From Euperipatoides rowelli (Eukaryota; Onychophora; Udeonychophora; Euonychophora; Peripatopsidae): DNA of 11,050 bases. Where the stretch lies: the NCBI GenBank assembly GCA_003024985.2, contig PXIH01S0000967.1; one strand, written 5' to 3'. Position 1 is the first letter of the stretch. The number at the start of each line of letters is the position of its first letter. The notes beneath the pieces were generated by a model. That model saw only the letters and a list, made by a program, of their open reading frames with translations. It ran no database searches and had not been told where the DNA came from. Below are positions 7,779-11,050 of this stretch, one piece after another. The position numbers and the translations under genes were made by a program.

Positions 7779-8604
7779 TTTCTTCAATCATTTAACATTG
7801 ATATGATTTTGGAAGAAAATGGAGAGAATACAAAATGTTTATTAAGTCTGAGTCAAAATTTGTGAGGGTTAATATTATATGACCCTTATATTACTTTAAA
7901 ACCTGAGATAATGTAAATAAAATAGTTATTACAAAAATTAAACAACTCAATTTAATAGTTTAAAAAATTATTCGTTGATGGCATAATGAAAATTTTCACT
8001 GTGACGTCCAGTATATGCAGTAATAAGGGTTACATTATAGGAAATAAGTCTTGGGGAAAACAAGAAAAGAAATTCTCAGAGATATGAGTATCAAACTAAA
8101 ATTTATTGATCGTAGGACATCTTTTGACAAATGAATATTATAATGAACTTTTTTTGTTTATTTCATAACTAATAAAGCAATGAAGTGCTTACAAAAAAAA
8201 AAAAAAGCATGGAGAATCAAAAAATACTTTATTGAATAATTTTTACATTTTATAGAGAGTGAGAATCTCCCATGGATTTATTAAATATTTTTATATTATG
8301 ATGAAAGGTTCAACTGGATAATATAAAAAATTAAAATATAAAGGATTATGTTCTACCAACTATGGAATACCATAATGCAGTTGTGTTCAGTACAAGTTTG
8401 TTTTCCAGAAAAAAAAAAATTGAAGATCAAATAATGTCAAAGTACTGGAATAGCACTGTCACTGAGTAACAGGGCTATCACCACACTGTAAATTTTTAGT
8501 CAATTTAAAGAAATTCAGACCCTCACTGAGTAGGAGTGTCCAAATAATTTTGATTTATTTAAAGGATTTCAAGTGATATACAGCAAGTGTGCACATTTTG
8601 AATT
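7779..8604. other. AT-rich stretch with a poly(A) scar
   Basis: No gene is supported. It includes the AATAAA/poly(A) scar at 8171-8206, listed separately, and a short cactgagta element occurring twice (in 8458-8470 and 8523-8532). Confidence 0.5.
8171..8206 (+). repeat. Poly(A) scar after AATAAA (possible retroposed 3' end)
   Basis: AATAAA at 8171-8176 is followed 16 bases later by an uninterrupted run of 14 A (8193-8206). This spacing is normal for cleavage and polyadenylation, as expected at the 3' end of a reverse-transcribed RNA. Upstream, atggagagaatac at about 7820 weakly resembles atggagaatcaaa just after the tail, but the match is too poor to call a target duplication. A simple A-rich microsatellite is the alternative. 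Confidence 0.3.
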
Positions 8605-8699
8605 CTGACATTGCATTTTTTTTTTTTTTGCAGTATCAAATGATTTAACATTATAGAACAGCATATGTGTGCCAAGTCTAACTCATACAGTAGGTCTCA

Positions 8700-8701
<2 letters not shown>
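8605..8701 (+). other. Candidate branch point, 3' splice site and 68-base cryptic exon
   Basis: CTGAC at 8605-8609 is a consensus branch point. It is followed by 14 T (8616-8629) and GCAG (8630-8633), with the branch A about 25 bases from the AG, which is ideal spacing. The following 68 bases are stopped in all three frames, so any exon would be non-coding. A possible donor is AAA|GTGTGT at the start of the TG run at 8702. Without RNA evidence this is only a well-formed motif; a T run from replication slippage is the simple alternative. Confidence 0.25.

Positions 8702-8731
<30 letters not shown>
8702..8731. repeat. (GT)15 microsatellite
   Basis: Thirty bases of perfect GT repeat are followed by an undetermined base at 8732. 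The real length may differ because such runs are hard to assemble. Confidence 0.97.
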
Positions 8732-8732
8732 N

Positions 8733-9129
8733 TTCAAAGATAAGCTATCCTTAAAACAATAAACTTTACACATCATTATTAAATTAAAAATCAGTAAACA
8801 TATTTTTTTTTTTACAAATGTAAAACAACTAATTTTATTAACTCTCGTTAAATCTGATGTCTAAGACATTAGAATGTTTACAACTCTCATAACCAATGCT
8901 GGAACTATTTAATAATTCCATTAAATTGAATAAGAAAAACCCCTAGATGCATATTCTTTTGAAGTTAAATAGAACAAGATATAATGGCTAAATTGGATAC
9001 ACTAAAAGTAACTCCTCCCTTTTAGACTGACTACTGATGAATTGTTAGCAAGATATAAAATTGAATGTATTAACAAATGGTGAATGCCTTACTGTCTATC
9101 AGTTTGTACCATTAATTATTTATTTCAAA
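8733..9129. other. AT-rich stretch without recognisable features
   Basis: I see short T and A runs only. There is no supported gene, transposon end or RNA gene. Confidence 0.5.
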
Positions 9130-9236
9130 CAAGAATGAGTAGTCAATAAGACTTTTTTTTTAGCGAATATTTTTGTCATTAATATTGGTCTTATTTTTGT
9201 CATTAATATTGGTCTTATCTGATTAACTCATTCTTG
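9130..9236. repeat. 11-bp inverted repeat enclosing a tandem duplication
   Basis: caagaatgagt at 9130-9140 is exactly inverted as actcattcttg at 9226-9236. Between them lies a 24-bp perfect duplication. The arms do not extend further and no target duplication is seen, so a tiny MITE is possible but unproven. Confidence 0.5.
9169..9218 (+). repeat. Perfect 24-bp tandem duplication
   Basis: atttttgtcattaatattgg plus tctt occurs at 9169-9192 and again, without any change, at 9193-9216; the match runs two bases into a third unit. Complete identity points to a recent duplication or an assembly artefact. Confidence 0.9.
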
Positions 9237-9396
9237 TAGTTAATCACATAGTTCATCAATCCATCAATCAAAATGTAATGTTGAAAGTTATGAGTCCTAA
9301 TGATGGGAATACTTATAATAATAATTCACTAATACCAAAAAATATTATTAAACCCAACGCCAATGGTTAATAATGTTATTAATGAAAGGACTTACA

Positions 9397-9401
<5 letters not shown>

Positions 9402-9482
<81 letters not shown>
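9402..9482. repeat. (AT)40 microsatellite
   Basis: There are 81 bases of uninterrupted alternating A and T. Runs of this kind can extrude cruciforms and are length-variable. The absence of any interruption suggests youth or a collapsed assembly. Confidence 0.98.
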
Positions 9483-9484
<2 letters not shown>

Positions 9485-10660
9485 TTTATTTTCTTAAGAA
9501 ACTAAGCCTCAGACATCGAAAGAATGGAACACTGATTCAATGTAGTAAAGAATTACATCTTGTTCAAAAGTGGTTATCTTTCAAAGATGTAGACCAGTTG
9601 TATCAATAATGTTAATCTCAAATCTACTGGTCGATCATGTGATGATTTTTGGTCGATCGTTAATAATATATTATCTTTTAAGTCCCAATTTTAAAAAAAT
9701 GCACGCAAATGTAAGTTTCTACAAGGAGACAAAGTTCATCAATTATGATGATGTGTTATGCATGTATGTGTTTGATCTTCAGGGTCTTTGTGCAAGTGTG
9801 TCACAAATCAATCACAACTATGTAATATAATCTGAAAACAGTTATGACATAAGCACAATAAACTTGATCATTTGTTTTGTGAAATATATGCATTTTATTT
9901 GCTATCTTAGTTATGTAAATAAAACAATTCTAAGTAGATATCTTTAGTTCTCTTGTTAACAAACGTCAGAACTAGTAAGGTTCTAATTTTGGAAAAAAAA
10001 ATTAAACTTTTATTGTTTGTGAATGTTTTTTTTTTTTTAATTATTGCTATTAAATAATATTACAACGATATGATTTTTTTTCTATTATTTAATTTCAAAT
10101 TCAAAACATATTTAAATCTAGGTAATAATTAAAGTTTTTGTAATGTATAAACACTTGTGAAATATGGAAGTATAAAATAATATTGTGCCAATATTTTTCT
10201 AGAAATTTTTTTTTATGCCCTAATATTTGAAAGAGTAGATCATGGATAATTTTTTACTGGCAAAGTAGATCTTAGATAAAAAAAAAAATTAGTTGATTAC
10301 CCTGACATATACCATACAGAACTTTAAAAACTATTAAAATGTATAATCCAAGCACTCCCTCATATAGATAGCATAACATTAATGTAATATTTCAATTTGG
10401 AAAGATCTCATCCCCATAGCTTATTACAGTTGTTAAATAAAGTACAAGTAAAATCATCTTGCAGCATTAGAAGTTCATATAGGACTGATTAGGTTGAAAG
10501 AAAGATTTACAAATATTAAAATTGAAACACTTGTAAGTAAGTTTTTCAAATAAGTGATTTTTTTTTTATATTTTCCCTTTCTCCTGAAGAATGTACATAT
10601 ATTCAGATCTTTTATTGGTCTTATGCTGTTGTTTTAGAAAAGATAACAAATTTCAATCTG
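9483..10660. other. AT-rich stretch without a supported gene
   Basis: An 86-codon frame at 9570-9830 starts at GTG and has no recognisable domain. The 9-base word tggtcgatc occurs at 9628-9636 and 9650-9658, a short direct repeat of unknown meaning. Long T or A runs recur to the end. There are no transposon ends or RNA genes that I can identify. Confidence 0.45.
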
Positions 10661-10740
10661 TTAACTTTTATATCTTCCAGCAGATATAAAACAGCTCTAG
10701 AAAGATGCAAAAAGTATTCAGAGACCTTATTGAAATAATA
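10661..10740 (+). other. Candidate 3' splice site and short terminal-exon-like ORF
   Basis: ttaacttttatatcttccag (10661-10680) has a branch-like TTAAC, a pyrimidine tract and CAG, with a second CAG directly after it (NAGNAG). From 10682 the frame reads RYKTALERCKKYSETLLK and ends at two consecutive stops, TAATAA; an AATAAA hexamer overlaps the second. The same frame is open leftwards to about 10541, 65 codons without a stop, but has no ATG in it. The peptide composition is less AT-driven than its neighbours, yet I do not recognise it. It could be a real last exon or chance. Confidence 0.25.
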
Positions 10741-11037
10741 AAAAGTAACATTTACAAATATAAAAACATTGAAACCCTTTTATAACTTCATTAATGGCCA
10801 TTTCTAATCCCTTGGCTACAGCATTTAAACCCGATAGAGGAAGACAACGAAAATTTAAACATAGTGTTAATATTTAGAAGGATTTTGTTGTTGTTGTTTT
10901 CAAATCATAAAATAAAAAATAAATAAAAACTATGGATAAAAAGTAAAATGTAAATGCTCCTTAATGTCATAGAAATTTATACATATTGAATCAAAAGAAA
11001 TTAAACATAAATTTTATTAACATTTCATTAAATATAT
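10741..11037. other. AT-rich end of window without recognisable features
   Basis: A short TTG repeat lies at about 10885-10898 and several A-rich runs follow. There is no supported gene. Confidence 0.5.
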
Positions 11038-11040
11038 ACT

Positions 11041-11050
11041 GTGTGTGTGT
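11041..11050. repeat. (GT)n microsatellite cut by the window end
   Basis: At least five GT units run off the edge; the true length is unknown. Confidence 0.85.

Noticed and set aside
7632-7865. 77-codon plus-strand ATG frame
   Set aside because: It is antisense to repeat copy B, contains an undetermined base, and the corresponding frame in copy A is not kept.
8686-8707. CAGTAGGTCTCAAAGTGTG as a third hAT terminus
   Set aside because: It resembles CAGTGGTTCTCAAAGTG, but no inverted mate or target duplication is visible on either side.
9570-9830. 86-codon plus-strand frame
   Set aside because: It starts at GTG, has no recognisable motif, and no splice or promoter context supports it.
1-11050. 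tRNA, rRNA or tRNA-derived SINE
   Set aside because: No GGTTCGAATCC-type B box with a matching A box, and no cloverleaf or ribosomal core sequence, was found on either strand by eye.

Overview
This window looks like intergenic or intronic nuclear DNA from an animal, and no protein-coding gene can be supported in it. By eye the base composition is roughly 70% A+T. Open reading frames are short, several begin only at TTG or GTG, and none reads like a known protein family. What can be recognised is repeat debris: hAT-type DNA transposon ends, a duplicated repeat module, an inverted pair of dispersed repeats, a palindromic tandem array and microsatellites of (TG)n, (AT)n and (CA)n. This mixture is typical of a repeat-rich animal genome. 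A vertebrate (fish, amphibian or similar) is my best guess, because the hAT ends and the ATTCA/GAACTAGTTC foldback sequence remind me of fish and amphibian repeats. The species cannot be fixed from the sequence, and a marine invertebrate is not excluded. Ambiguous bases at 7776 and 8732 show it is assembly sequence.

Layout. 1-974: unique, more mixed-complexity sequence, possibly the 3' end of a minus-strand transcript, with a perfect 11-bp hairpin at 758-783. 975-1679: a complete 705-bp non-autonomous hAT element with 16-bp inverted termini and an 8-bp target duplication. 1981-2058: a splice-acceptor-like site followed by a short purine-rich segment. 2125-2481: hairpins and a four-unit, 38-bp tandem array built on the palindrome GAACTAGTTC. 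2490-4032: mostly featureless, with a mixed-complexity patch at about 3530-3960. 4033-4707: the likely remains of a second, Charlie-like hAT element. 4945-5212: a second copy of the inner module of the first hAT element, here bounded by 20-bp inverted repeats. 5213-6252: AT-rich filler.

6253-7778: two copies of one unidentified repeat family in opposite orientation, enclosing about 1.2 kb of AT-rich DNA. 8171-8206: an AATAAA plus poly(A) scar. 8605-8731: a strong splice-acceptor motif followed, 68 bases later, by a (TG)15 run. 9130-9236: a 24-bp perfect tandem duplication inside an 11-bp inverted repeat. 9402-9482: an 81-bp AT microsatellite. 9483-11050: AT-rich DNA with one splice-acceptor-like site at 10680 followed by an 18-codon open stretch and stop codons.

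No genes act together here. The interest lies in the history of the repeats and in a few splice-like signals that RNA data could confirm or dismiss. All homology statements rest on reading the sequence by eye; nothing was searched or computed.
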